The notes under the pieces: model-generated
What the model saw: only the letters and a program-made list of their open reading frames with translations
Told to the model about the DNA's origin: nothing
Database searches by the model: none
Translations under genes and position numbers: made by a program
Part shown: one piece after another, positions 40,721-50,403 of the stretch
How the letters are laid out: every line of letters starts with the position of its first letter
Numbering within the stretch: position 1 is the first letter of the stretch
Source of the DNA: a virus
DNA length: 64,000 nucleotides
Direction: 5' to 3' (one strand)
Virus record (IMG/VR): IMGVR_UViG_3300008113_000003
Location: 62,001 to 126,000 of that record

Positions 40721-42384
40721 TTTTTATCTGTATAAGTTTTAAATGAATCATCATTAGTATCGTCATTATTATCACCAAATAAATCGTCCGTAACATTTCT
40801 TATGTAATCCACAGTGACGTTAACCGAATCAATATTTGTTATGTCATTTACATTTAAAACGTATTTTTTGGTTTTATTTTTTTCACTTAAAACATGAAAA
40901 TTTAATTTTTGGTACGCATATCTACTACCATTTAAAAACGGATAATCTATTAAATTACCTTCGTCATCAGAAAAGCCGAGATCTAATATATCTTTCCAAA
41001 TAAATTTATCGTTTTTTCTACTGTAAACAGCATACGGTGGTATGAACTTATTTGAGGCTGAGTCTTCTATATATGTTGATTTTAATCTTAATTTTATTTC
41101 ATAAAATGGTTTGTACTTGAATATCACATCATTATGGAAAAAATTATGCATAATCGGTGATATTAGTGTTTCGGTTAACAATTCAGAAGAATATTCGCAA
41201 ATGCCATAATCTAAAACATTATTTAAATCTGGTTTATCGGAAACTTCCGATGTTGATTTTTCGGCCACTGTTTTTATACCCTCTCCAGGGTTTGTATAAT
41301 CAATTAAATAATTAAAATTTGACTCAACACTCTCAAATACTTTTTTTTGTGTTGACCCGTTTTTTATGATACCTAAATAACATTCCGTTATTGGTTCGTT
41401 TTTGTTATCATATAAATTTGTTATATCAAGATCATCAGTAAAGTAATAGTTAATTAAACCATTATTATATAGATTGTTTGAAAATCCACATTGATCGAGA
41501 TCTTCCGATATTGAAACAATTTTTAATTGTTTAACATAGTATTCTAAAACCTCGTTATCAACAACTTTAGACATAAAAAATTTAGGGTTTATTAAATCGT
41601 ATGGCGCTGGTCTCGGTTTTTTTAAAGCGTTTAAAATAGTTGTATCATCTTTTGTTTGAACGCTCCTTATAACACCAGTATATGCGTTTTGTTGTGTTGT
41701 TGGTGTTGGTACTGCCGCAGCTATAGTATTTAAATTTGGTAAACTTTGTCTATCAACAGGTTTTGCCTCAAAAAATTTTTTGTTGTCCATAGGGAAATCT
41801 ATGGTTATTTTATTACCGTCAACATTTATAACATTATAAGTTCCAGTTTCTAGTTTTGCTGTATCTTCACTCCTAATGTAAACTGTATCACCAACTAAAA
41901 AATTATGTTCAAAATGTAATAAGAATGAAAAGTTTTTACTGGGGAATTTTATATTTGGGTATAAAACACTTGCGGGTAAACCTTTGCTTAGGTCAATATC
42001 AAATATCTTATTTTTATTATCTGTTGATGTCGTGTATTTTATTGAATAACTTTTTTTACCTTTTAAACCATTAAATTTAACTGGTATTGCTAAAACAACG
42101 GACCAGTTTTCTTTATTAAACAAAAAAATGTTTTTATTTACGTTTATTTTTACACTCCTATAATATACGTCTCTTGAGATAATAGGTGATATGGTTCCAT
42201 AAACTTTATATTTTAAATTTTCATTTTTTTCTTTAACATATTGGTCATCTTGCGATACATTAGTAAATAAATTATATTCATTTCTAACCATAGCTGGTTG
42301 CTCTAGTATCACCCTAGATTTTAAAGTTTCGTTGGCTCCACCAAAAAACTTATTTTCACCCAATACTTCAATAATATTACTCAT
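40714..42384 (-). CDS. Virion-block protein, probable baseplate component, 556 aa
   Basis: Begins MSNIIEVLGENKFFGGANET. Lys/Asn/Tyr-rich with mixed strands. It includes a segment near residues 170-205 (VGDTVYIRSEDTAKLETGT, then YNVINVDGNKITIDF) that resembles a small beta-barrel of the kind found in hub or wedge proteins. Overlaps both neighbours by 7-8 bases. Role inferred from context only. Confidence 0.5.
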   Translation of the reverse strand: MSNIIEVLGENKFFGGANETLKSRVILEQPAMVRNEYNLFTNVSQDDQYVKEKNENLKYKVYGTISPIISRDVYYRSVKINVNKNIFLFNKENWSVVLAIPVKFNGLKGKKSYSIKYTTSTDNKNKIFDIDLSKGLPASVLYPNIKFPSKNFSFLLHFEHNFLVGDTVYIRSEDTAKLETGTYNVINVDGNKITIDFPMDNKKFFEAKPVDRQSLPNLNTIAAAVPTPTTQQNAYTGVIRSVQTKDDTTILNALKKPRPAPYDLINPKFFMSKVVDNEVLEYYVKQLKIVSISEDLDQCGFSNNLYNNGLINYYFTDDLDITNLYDNKNEPITECYLGIIKNGSTQKKVFESVESNFNYLIDYTNPGEGIKTVAEKSTSEVSDKPDLNNVLDYGICEYSSELLTETLISPIMHNFFHNDVIFKYKPFYEIKLRLKSTYIEDSASNKFIPPYAVYSRKNDKFIWKDILDLGFSDDEGNLIDYPFLNGSRYAYQKLNFHVLSEKNKTKKYVLNVNDITNIDSVNVTVDYIRNVTDDLFGDNNDDTNDDSFKTYTDKKC

Positions 42385-44623
42385 TGTTTGTAAAATAATT
42401 TTTTTCTATTGATTTTAAACCGTTAGCACCATCCCAATATCCAAAGTAGTAGTAATTACCATTGTATTTATTTGATACATCTGGGTTAAAGGATGTTGGT
42501 TGTGCGTTACCAGTGTAAAAACCATATGATGTGTAAACTTTATTATCTATCAAATCTTTTAATTCATCTGTAATATCATATATTGATGTTTCTAATACAG
42601 GGAATTTATTTTCAAAACTTGTTGATGATATAAACGGTCCCATGGTAAGTATTGGGCTATAAGCCTGGGTAAATCTTCTATGTACCCCAGCATCGTTTGT
42701 TGTAGCCTCATTACTTTTAGCTAACTCAACAGCAAATAAACTCAAATTTAAAGGCCCATCAGAGTTGTCCCCAAAGTTATAAGTTCTACCATCACCATAA
42801 AAATTAGTACCTGTTTGATAATCTAAAAAGTCACTACTACTAAATATTTCACTAAACACTTTACCCTGATTTAAACCAAACAAACCAGAACCAATTCCTA
42901 TGTGATATTCATAATCTTTAACTTTTTCATTATATGAATTTAGCGGTGATACCCAAGTATAATTTATAATATTTTTTGGAAATATGACCGCTGGGTCATA
43001 ATTTTTATCATAATTTTCGTTAGTATAATCAATCTTTTCAAAATCAAAACCAGGTGCGACATCAAATAGATATCTTGGTATTAACGTTGATCCTATTATT
43101 TCAATGTTATTTACATAAACAGCCTCTTCTCTACTAACAGGAAAATTCCATTCGATATCCTTGTTAGGGTTTACGGTGGGGAAATAAGTTACCTCACTAC
43201 CAACATAAGATACGTTATCAGCTCTATGTTTATTATATTTAGTTTTTATTGTATAAAATTTTCTTTTTCTATTAATTAAATCATACTCAAATAAACCGTT
43301 TTTAGTACCTTCCCAACCACCCGTTAAAGGTTCACCGTCCCTAGAAGCTGGTATTCTAATACCAGGCGTTGGTGATATTTTATAACCACCCCACGGTATT
43401 CGTGTTTGGTAAGATTCGCCATTTTCATATAACTCAAATGCGTAGTAACCTTTTGTTGGTATACTATTTTCAGTATCATCTGTGGGCACCAAATCACCGA
43501 ATTGAGTTAATTTATAATAGTCCATGTACATCGGTAACGATATTCTAAATATACCCGTACCCTTTTCAGCTTTAAAAGCACCAACCCTAACTCTACTACC
43601 TGGTGTTAGTTTATCATCTAATCTGTAAACAACAACCACCATGTCATCAAGCGGCCAAACCTCACATGTATCACGATTTAAATTTTTATCAAAACCATAT
43701 AACTCTATTTTCTTATCATTATAAAGTGAAAAGTTGTAGTTTTGATCTATGTAATAACCAGCGCTTGGGGTAGCTACCCAACCAAAAAATATGGCTGTTG
43801 GTGTGTATCTGTAATTAACTTTAAAATCGCATCTTGTAATACCAACATCGTGCTCAACGTCATCACCCCAAAAAGGTGAAACATTTACTTGTTTTACCTC
43901 ATTAAAAATATTAGGCATCTCATTAATGTTTGTTTTAACTTCAACATTAAAAGTACCGTCATTTTGATAAATATAATTAGGTATTTTATTGACATCGGAG
44001 CTATTTGCACTAGTTGTTGATTCAGCTATTGTTTTTATGCTGGTGTACTGCGTTGTTGATTCAACTAAATCATTAGCTGACAACTCAAAACTTTTTGTGT
44101 CAAAAAGGTCAAAGTCCATCATAATATTATGTGAACCAACTGGTACACCGAATATCATATAATCACCAGAGTCGTTAGTTATTGCTGTGTACTTATAATA
44201 TTTTTCCATTATCTCAACATATTGTGGGTAATGGACAAAATCGCTGATGTTTGGTAGATTACCAACAGCTCTATGACTAGGATTTTGGTTTCTAGTTCTT
44301 GGTAATAAATTATACCTAACTCCATTAGGGAATTGATCATTAACAGTTTCAAATGGATACAATTCAGTTATCTCTGGTCTTAACTTATCATCAGCTTCTA
44401 TGGGTACAAATATAGATACCCTCGCATTTTGCAAGCCATAGCCATTGGTTGTTTGAACTCTACCAACAATAACACCAAAATCAGATGAGGATTTTCTGTA
44501 AACATCCGTACTGGATATTTTTAAACTTAAGATTTCTAGATTATCAAAATCGTCTTCTAAGTTTACTTGAATCCTATCATTTGTTTGGCTATCATTTAAA
44601 ACTATTCTAATGTTTTTTTCCAT
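42377..44623 (-). CDS. Baseplate-type protein with carboxypeptidase-regulatory-like (transthyretin-like) domain, 748 aa
   Basis: Residues about 45-175 contain a transthyretin-like beta-sandwich pattern: GVIVGRVQTTNGYGLQNARV, then an AITNDSGDYMIFGVPVG segment and a final HNIMMDFD strand. This matches the CarboxypepD_reg pattern G.V.....G.p...A.V followed by T...G.Y.f..vp.G. The rest is beta-rich with no other motif. Such domains are used for protein-protein or sugar contacts on the outside of many Bacteroidetes proteins. It lies next to gp6 and gp25, so a wedge or fibre-attachment role is likely. Confidence 0.6.
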   Translation of the reverse strand: MEKNIRIVLNDSQTNDRIQVNLEDDFDNLEILSLKISSTDVYRKSSSDFGVIVGRVQTTNGYGLQNARVSIFVPIEADDKLRPEITELYPFETVNDQFPNGVRYNLLPRTRNQNPSHRAVGNLPNISDFVHYPQYVEIMEKYYKYTAITNDSGDYMIFGVPVGSHNIMMDFDLFDTKSFELSANDLVESTTQYTSIKTIAESTTSANSSDVNKIPNYIYQNDGTFNVEVKTNINEMPNIFNEVKQVNVSPFWGDDVEHDVGITRCDFKVNYRYTPTAIFFGWVATPSAGYYIDQNYNFSLYNDKKIELYGFDKNLNRDTCEVWPLDDMVVVVYRLDDKLTPGSRVRVGAFKAEKGTGIFRISLPMYMDYYKLTQFGDLVPTDDTENSIPTKGYYAFELYENGESYQTRIPWGGYKISPTPGIRIPASRDGEPLTGGWEGTKNGLFEYDLINRKRKFYTIKTKYNKHRADNVSYVGSEVTYFPTVNPNKDIEWNFPVSREEAVYVNNIEIIGSTLIPRYLFDVAPGFDFEKIDYTNENYDKNYDPAVIFPKNIINYTWVSPLNSYNEKVKDYEYHIGIGSGLFGLNQGKVFSEIFSSSDFLDYQTGTNFYGDGRTYNFGDNSDGPLNLSLFAVELAKSNEATTNDAGVHRRFTQAYSPILTMGPFISSTSFENKFPVLETSIYDITDELKDLIDNKVYTSYGFYTGNAQPTSFNPDVSNKYNGNYYYFGYWDGANGLKSIEKNYFTNNE

Positions 44624-44625
44624 AA

Positions 44626-46440
44626 TTAATTAATTCCTGTTGCAATAACTGGTATAACTTTTATATCAGTATCACCATTTCTAATGTTTAGCATTTGATA
44701 TTCATCAACAATTATGTAATTGCCTGTTATATCTATTTCACCAGTTGCGGAATCAATTAATGATTGGCTTGTTGTGTTTGTTGAATAACCAACTCCAGTT
44801 TTATTAAATGCTTTAATATAATTAACGTTTAAAACACCATCAACTTGCGTAATCTTTTTGATCATCTCACCAACACTGTAACTCTTACCTAATTGTTTTT
44901 TCTCATCCAAAAATTCGTTTTCAACAATTGTGGTTATATTTGATACCGCTGATATTTGTTGACCGTTTTCAACCAAAACACCAATTTCAAAACCTAAATC
45001 AATGATTTCAGCTGGTTTAACAACCACATAATCGTTTATCATTCTAAACTTGGATAAATAAGCGGCTATGTTTTCCATCAATAAAGATGTCACCGTGTTT
45101 GATATATCACCATTAGCGTCATAAGACAAGACACCTATTTCAATTTTATTTTGTTTTTGTGTTATACTGGTTTTTGCTGGGGTACCAAATTTACTTGGCA
45201 TACTTAATAGTAGGACTTTGTAGTCATTTAACGTTACAGCCCTATTTTGTGCAGCAAAATTATAACCAATATAGTTCCTTAACTCCTCAACCGTTGGTTC
45301 GTCAGAACCCCCGACAGCTGGTGTTGTATTTGTAACCGTTATTGATGATTGTACGGTTGAATTAATTGCTGTATCTGGGCCGTTTATAGTCGATGTTAAT
45401 CTGTTAATAGTTGTTATTGTACCAGGGCCAGTATTTGTTCCAACACCGCCACCAATTCTATATCTAACAAATATTGTTGTGTTAGCTATTGGTGCCATAC
45501 CAAGGCTACCATTTCTTAAAAAACTTTTAAGGTCAAAAGTACCCCCATCTAGGAAATCGTCTAGAATATCAAAAGATGAATCCGTTTGGGCACCAAAGGT
45601 TATTGTACAAAAACCTTTTGGGGTAAACTCGGTAATGTATCTTTTATCTATTTTTTGGTAAATACCTTTTGCGATACCACTTACTCTAGGTGAATTTATG
45701 TCTTCAACAAAAACACTATCTTCAGCTAATGAAGGTACTTCATACCACTTATTTGGACTACTGATAAATTCGCTATCGGTTGGTGTCGCTGTAAAAGTCG
45801 TACCAGCTTTATGGATTACAGACTCAACAGATAAAACGTTGTTTTCTGGTAAAGTTATTTTGTAGAAAGGTATTGAGTTTACAAACGTTTGGTTATAAAC
45901 TTTTGTCGTACCAGCTATAACAATACCAGTTTTTGTAATTGAGTAAGCTGTTATCTTGTTGTTAACAAAAATAGGTCTCTTTGTTCTATCAACGTTACCA
46001 GAACTATTTGTGGCTAAATTAAAATCAACATCATACACCAATTCATATGTATTTTCGCCATTTGAAACTTGTGTACCAGCTTTAATAACTGGTAAGTATC
46101 TTATATCCTCTTGATCTCCGTAAACAGGTACTTGAGCTGTAAACTCAACAACCGCAACAGCTGAAGATTTTGTGGGTAATTTAAGACCATATGTCTTAGC
46201 AATATTATATAACGATTGTCGTTCTTGTGCGTAATCTAAAACAGTTTCTTGCAACGCCCTATCGATTTGATAGTTTAAGTTATCAGCAATAGCCGCATTT
46301 AAATCTAAGAATACTGATAGTATTGACGCATCGTTAAAGCTTTGTACAACCTCTGGGTAATACTGTTTGATATAGTTTATTTGCTCCGTTTTTAAAGAAG
46401 CAAAATCTCTTTTACTATAATTTATTTGTCTGTTTGCCAT
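44626..46440 (-). CDS. 6: Baseplate wedge subunit gp6-like (baseplate J-like)
   Basis: 604 residues. The N-terminus NYSKRDFASLKTEQINYIKQYYPEVV, then FNDASILSVFLDLNAAIADNLNYQIDRALQE is the characteristic gp6/J-like helical segment. The C-terminal half contains the conserved TVEELRNYIGYNFAAQNRAVTLNDY stretch (about 385-410) and an ends-with-beta domain. It forms the wedge scaffold of contractile-tail baseplates with gp25 and gp7-type proteins. It starts one base before the gp25 stop, and is cotranscribed with it. No SD-like site is present. Confidence 0.85.
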   Translation of the reverse strand: MANRQINYSKRDFASLKTEQINYIKQYYPEVVQSFNDASILSVFLDLNAAIADNLNYQIDRALQETVLDYAQERQSLYNIAKTYGLKLPTKSSAVAVVEFTAQVPVYGDQEDIRYLPVIKAGTQVSNGENTYELVYDVDFNLATNSSGNVDRTKRPIFVNNKITAYSITKTGIVIAGTTKVYNQTFVNSIPFYKITLPENNVLSVESVIHKAGTTFTATPTDSEFISSPNKWYEVPSLAEDSVFVEDINSPRVSGIAKGIYQKIDKRYITEFTPKGFCTITFGAQTDSSFDILDDFLDGGTFDLKSFLRNGSLGMAPIANTTIFVRYRIGGGVGTNTGPGTITTINRLTSTINGPDTAINSTVQSSITVTNTTPAVGGSDEPTVEELRNYIGYNFAAQNRAVTLNDYKVLLLSMPSKFGTPAKTSITQKQNKIEIGVLSYDANGDISNTVTSLLMENIAAYLSKFRMINDYVVVKPAEIIDLGFEIGVLVENGQQISAVSNITTIVENEFLDEKKQLGKSYSVGEMIKKITQVDGVLNVNYIKAFNKTGVGYSTNTTSQSLIDSATGEIDITGNYIIVDEYQMLNIRNGDTDIKVIPVIATGIN

Positions 46441-46441
46441 T

Positions 46442-46858
46442 TTATACTGTTATTGATAATTTATCGCTCGTTGAGAATGTTTTGGAGCTTATTGTGTAAT
46501 CTAAGTTTATTCTGATTTGGTGTTCCTTTTCGGTATCATTTAAAAATTCAGGCTCATTCCCAACATTTGTAATGTTAATTGCATTTAATTTTAAATTTGG
46601 TATGTATTTTTCAACCGCATCCTGAATCTCATTTTCTATTTTACCTAATGTTGTTTCATCAAGCGGTTCAAAGATATATTGATACAAGTTAGTCCCAAAG
46701 TCTGGTAAGTAATACCTAGATCCCTTTCTTGTTAAAAGAAGGTGTATTAACATTGATTTCACCTCAGCTTCTGGTATTGTCGTTAAACCAACATAATCAC
46801 CGCTACTTGATTCCGTAAAAGGGAAATCAATACCAAATGTTTGTTTTTTAATTGCCAT
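46442..46858 (-). CDS. 25: Baseplate wedge subunit gp25 (GPW/gp25 family)
   Basis: 138 residues. The family core is visible: a conserved LLTRKGSRYYLPDFGTNLYQYIFEPLDE (about 40-67) followed by a helix (IENEIQDAVEKYIP) and strands to the end. gp25 nucleates sheath assembly onto the baseplate with gp6. This is the first gene of the structural block, lying 95 bases downstream of nrdA, behind a terminator and a GATATTTAT element. Confidence 0.9.
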   Translation of the reverse strand: MAIKKQTFGIDFPFTESSSGDYVGLTTIPEAEVKSMLIHLLLTRKGSRYYLPDFGTNLYQYIFEPLDETTLGKIENEIQDAVEKYIPNLKLNAINITNVGNEPEFLNDTEKEHQIRINLDYTISSKTFSTSDKLSITV

Positions 46859-46870
46859 ATTCTTTTATAA

Positions 46871-46879
46871 ATAAATATC
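46871..46879 (-). promoter_or_regulatory. GATATTTAT element upstream of gp25
   Basis: On the minus strand TTACGATATTTATTTATAAAA lies 12-30 bases before the gp25 ATG at 46858, just past the nrdA terminator. Its position, straight after a terminator and before the 25 kb structural operon, makes it the strongest promoter candidate of this motif class. The match with 28870-28878 includes ACGATATTTAT. Confidence 0.45.
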
Positions 46880-46902
46880 GTAATAATTTATTTTTTGTAA
46901 AT

Positions 46903-46933
46903 AAAAAAAAATCCCGCCAATGTGACGGGATTT
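46903..46933 (-). terminator. Rho-independent terminator after nrdA
   Basis: An 8-bp perfect stem (AAATCCCG at 46909-46916 with CGGGATTT at 46926-46933) with a 9-base loop. On the minus strand it is followed by a run of nine T (46911-46903). It lies 21 bases past the nrdA stop and separates the replication operon from the structural operon. Confidence 0.9.
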
Positions 46934-46953
46934 CAATAATATCGCTGTTTTAC

Positions 46954-49368
46954 TTATGCGCTACACCCAAAACAATCAAATTGGCTGTTTTCTGGTTTTA
47001 CCGTTTCCTGAACTTGTATTGGTTCTGGTTTAGGTGCGATTGCAGCGGTTGGTGTCTCACTGTTACTGATACTGATTGCTAAGTGTTTTGCACCAGTTGA
47101 GATAGCTTTTGTTCTAACATAGTAACAAAGTGATTTAAGACCACGTTTCCAAGCCCAGAAGTGACTAGATGACAATTTCTGAACGGTTGGTGCCTGGAAA
47201 TAAACGTTCATAGATTGTGATTGGTCAATAAATGGTGCTCTATCAGCGGCCATATCAATCAATTCTTTCTGTGAAACTTCCCAAATTGTTCTATATTTTT
47301 GGATTAAGTGCTCAATTCTCTTAATTTTCTTCTCATAATGCTTATCAGTTGGGTCCAAAAATTTGTTAAAATTAATATTTTGGATCGACCCTTCGTTCAT
47401 AATAATCTCATTTTTAAAAGCTTCTGACCAAATACCCAAATCTTCAAAATCCTCAATCAAATATTTGTTAGCGATTAAGAACTCACCACCTACAACTCTT
47501 CTATTGAATAGATTAGATGGGATAACTTCTGTCATTTCATATGAACCTGTTATTTTAGCGGAAGAGGCCACTGGCATTTGTGCGGTAAATAGGCTATTGC
47601 AAATACCATGTTCTTTAACCAATTCTTTTAATGAATCCCAATCCCACATTAAGTCAGATGGATCAACACCCCACATATCAAATTGATAAATACCTTTTGA
47701 CATTGGGGAACCTTTGAAGTGTTTGTAAGGTTTGTATTCACCAGTTTTACACAATTCATTACTTTCGCTGATAGCAGCAAAATAAATCGTTTCAAAAATT
47801 CTTTTGTTAAGTGTTTTAGCCTCTTCAGACGTGAACACATAGTCCATTAAAAAGAATACATCAGCAAGTCCTTGAACACCAATAGCAATTGCTCTTTGTT
47901 CCAAACCGCCTTTTTTACCCTTTTCAGTTGAATATGAGTTAATGTCAACTACTTTATTCAGAGCCCTAACAATCTTTCTAACCTCAAAGTAAAGTTGGTC
48001 AAAATCAAATGTTTTGTTTTTAACGTAATTTTTAACAACCACAGATGATAATGTACAGATAGCTGTTGTCTTTTCATCTGTAAACTGATAAATTTCGTTA
48101 CAAAGATTTGATTGTTTGATAACCCCAATATTTTGGTGGTTTGTTTTTTTATTGGCATTGTCTTTTGAACAAAGATATGGTACCCCAGTTTCAACCTGTG
48201 ACTCAATAACTTTAATCCAGATTTCCTGGGCCTTTACTTTCTTACCTAAGCCCATTTCTACAGCTTTATTGTAGTTGGCTTCATACTCATCCCCAAAACA
48301 CTCTTGGAGTGGCTTAATACCGTTCTTAACGATGTCATTAGGGCAGAATAAATACCAATCACCATCTTCTTCAACCGCTCTCATGAAATTATCTGGAATC
48401 CATAACGCTGTGAATAAATCTCTTGCTCTTAATTCTTCAGCACCAGTGTTCTTTTTAATTTCAAGCAGGTCAAAAATATCTTTGTGCCATGGCTCAATAT
48501 AGATTGCTGCACTTCCTGGTCTACGCCCTTGTTGGTTAAAGAAACGAAGTGATTCGTTTACAATCTTAAGGTATTTTAATAACCCACCAGCAAAACCACC
48601 AGATGTTTTAATTCTACTCTCTTTACTACGGATATTTGACATACATAGTCCAATACCAGCTGCGTCAGCAGAATAAACAGAGATGTCTCTTAAACTATCT
48701 AAAAGACCGTTTCTAGAGTCATCGTTATTGTAGTGTAACACACATGACGCTAATTGTGGTATTTTGGTACCAGAATTAATCATAATAGGTGTTGCTGGTG
48801 AAATGTATTGGTTAGACAATGCCTCGTAATACTCAACAGCCTCTTCAAATGATTTGGTAACCCATAAAGCCACACGCATATACATGTGTTGGGGTCTCTC
48901 AATTTGTTTACCTTGAGATGTTTTTGTTAAGTACATTTCATGTAAAGATCTCCAGGCAAAATAGTCAAATTGGAAATCTCTATCATGATTAATAACGGCA
49001 TCTACGTTATCAACACCATAATCCTCAATCATTTTTATCAATTCATCATTGATGATGCTATCTTCAGCTAATAATTTCATTGTTTCGCTAAAGCTAGGGT
49101 TTGTCTCTTTGTGATAAGAAGAGATGGCAATATTGGCGGCTAATTTACTGTAATCATAATGACTACCAGTATATGAAGCAGCTATTTCAGCCAACAACTT
49201 ATCAATCTCTTTTGTTGTTACAACCCCCTCATTTGGTAATGAAGTGATTACTTTTATAAAAATTTCGTCTGAGCTAACTTTTAACCCTTTAGCCGCTTTT
49301 TTAATTCTAGTTAAAATCTTTGACGGGTTAAATGAGGTTTGCTCATCATTACGTTTTTGTATGATCAT
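46954..49368 (-). CDS. nrdA: Ribonucleoside-diphosphate reductase alpha subunit (class Ia)
   Basis: 804 residues. The N-terminus (residues 1-90) looks like an ATP-cone regulatory domain (MIIQKRNDEQTSFNPSKILTRI). The active-site residues are present: QLASC209, NLCNE (N421, C423, E425) and C438. The C-terminal redox pair is CFGC in the last residues (CFGCSA). It reduces ribonucleotides to supply dNTPs for phage replication, with the beta subunit encoded directly upstream at 50346-49396. The gene ends at a strong terminator. Confidence 0.95.
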   Translation of the reverse strand: MIIQKRNDEQTSFNPSKILTRIKKAAKGLKVSSDEIFIKVITSLPNEGVVTTKEIDKLLAEIAASYTGSHYDYSKLAANIAISSYHKETNPSFSETMKLLAEDSIINDELIKMIEDYGVDNVDAVINHDRDFQFDYFAWRSLHEMYLTKTSQGKQIERPQHMYMRVALWVTKSFEEAVEYYEALSNQYISPATPIMINSGTKIPQLASCVLHYNNDDSRNGLLDSLRDISVYSADAAGIGLCMSNIRSKESRIKTSGGFAGGLLKYLKIVNESLRFFNQQGRRPGSAAIYIEPWHKDIFDLLEIKKNTGAEELRARDLFTALWIPDNFMRAVEEDGDWYLFCPNDIVKNGIKPLQECFGDEYEANYNKAVEMGLGKKVKAQEIWIKVIESQVETGVPYLCSKDNANKKTNHQNIGVIKQSNLCNEIYQFTDEKTTAICTLSSVVVKNYVKNKTFDFDQLYFEVRKIVRALNKVVDINSYSTEKGKKGGLEQRAIAIGVQGLADVFFLMDYVFTSEEAKTLNKRIFETIYFAAISESNELCKTGEYKPYKHFKGSPMSKGIYQFDMWGVDPSDLMWDWDSLKELVKEHGICNSLFTAQMPVASSAKITGSYEMTEVIPSNLFNRRVVGGEFLIANKYLIEDFEDLGIWSEAFKNEIIMNEGSIQNINFNKFLDPTDKHYEKKIKRIEHLIQKYRTIWEVSQKELIDMAADRAPFIDQSQSMNVYFQAPTVQKLSSSHFWAWKRGLKSLCYYVRTKAISTGAKHLAISISNSETPTAAIAPKPEPIQVQETVKPENSQFDCFGCSA

Positions 49369-49395
49369 TTTATTTTTTTATTTGTTTAGTTTAAT

Positions 49396-50346
49396 TTAAA
49401 AATCGTCAGTAAAGCTAAGTTTCTCGTTAAGTTTAGCTTTCTGATACTCTACGGTTCTTGATTCAAAAAAGTTCCCTTTTGTCTCCACGGCAATTTGTTC
49501 CATGAATTTAAAAGGTTGTTCAACATTAAATTCTTTTTTGCACCCAAATTTAGTCAACAAACCATCTGTGACAAACTCTAAATATTGTTTCATTAGATTT
49601 GAGTTCATACCAATAAGTGACACTGGTAATGACTCTGTGATAAATTCTTTTTCGATATCCAAAGCAGATAATAAAATCTCTCTGATTCTAGATTCTGAAG
49701 GTTTATTCTCAACGTGGTTGTTGATTAAATGAATTGCGAAATCACAATGCAAGTTTTCATCTTTAAAGATAAGTGTGTTTGCGTTGCATAACCCCTGCAT
49801 CAAACCTCTGGATTTTAACCAAAAGATTGAACAGAATGATCCTGAGAAGAAAATACCCTCTACAGCAGCAAACGCAACTAGTCTTTCTTGAAAAGAAGCG
49901 TTTTCAATCCAATCCAAAGCCCATTTAGCTTTTCTTTGTACGGCTGGTAAATGTTCCAATGCCCTGAAACTTTCTAGTTTTTCTTGTGCGTTTGATATGT
50001 AGGTATCAATCAACAAAGAATACATAAGGCTGTGGATGTTTTCCATTGCTATTTGCATGCCATAAAAAAACTTGGCTTCTGGATATTGGACTTCCTTTAA
50101 AAAATTCTCGGCAAGGTTTTCATTAACAATACCGTCCGATGAAGCAAAGAACGATAAAATGTTTTTAATGAAATACTTCTCGTTATCCGTTAGATTTTGC
50201 CAATCCCTGATATCGTTAGATAAATCGACTTCTTCGGCTGTCCAAAACGCAGCCTGGTGTTGTTTGTAAAACTCCCAAATGTCGTTGTGTTCGATGGGGA
50301 AAATAACAAATCTGTTTGGATTTTCCTGTAAAATTTTTTCTTGCAT
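49396..50346 (-). CDS. nrdB: Ribonucleoside-diphosphate reductase beta subunit (class Ia)
   Basis: 316 residues from the ATG at 50346 ([13 protein letters not shown]). A longer reading to 50400 would need a TTG start and adds an unlikely N-terminus. The diiron ligands and radical tyrosine region are visible: [13 protein letters not shown] (Glu, His and Tyr), FAAVEGIFF, and [12 protein letters not shown]. It forms the radical-holding partner of NrdA. Just upstream is a TATCTTTG element that could act as an extra promoter inside the operon. Confidence 0.95.
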   Translation of the reverse strand: MQEKILQENPNRFVIFPIEHNDIWEFYKQHQAAFWTAEEVDLSNDIRDWQNLTDNEKYFIKNILSFFASSDGIVNENLAENFLKEVQYPEAKFFYGMQIAMENIHSLMYSLLIDTYISNAQEKLESFRALEHLPAVQRKAKWALDWIENASFQERLVAFAAVEGIFFSGSFCSIFWLKSRGLMQGLCNANTLIFKDENLHCDFAIHLINNHVENKPSESRIREILLSALDIEKEFITESLPVSLIGMNSNLMKQYLEFVTDGLLTKFGCKKEFNVEQPFKFMEQIAVETKGNFFESRTVEYQKAKLNEKLSFTDDF

Positions 50347-50389
50347 AATTCTTATTAATCTTAATTTTTCTTGTTTAAATAAATATGGG

Positions 50390-50397
50390 CAAAGATA
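50390..50397 (-). promoter_or_regulatory. Possible Bacteroidetes -7 element upstream of nrdB
   Basis: TATCTTTG on the minus strand matches TAnnTTTG, and lies 44 bases before the nrdB ATG and just before the helicase stop. No TTTG occurs at the right distance (the -33 position reads AGTG), so it is weaker than the other three. It is also followed by a CATATTTATTTAAA string. Confidence 0.35.
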
Positions 50398-50403
50398 CAA
50401 TTA

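Noticed and set aside
49396-50400. Longer NrdB start at 50400
   Set aside because: The start codon is TTG and the added 18 residues ([11 protein letters not shown]...) do not fit NrdB; the ATG at 50346 gives the normal N-terminus.
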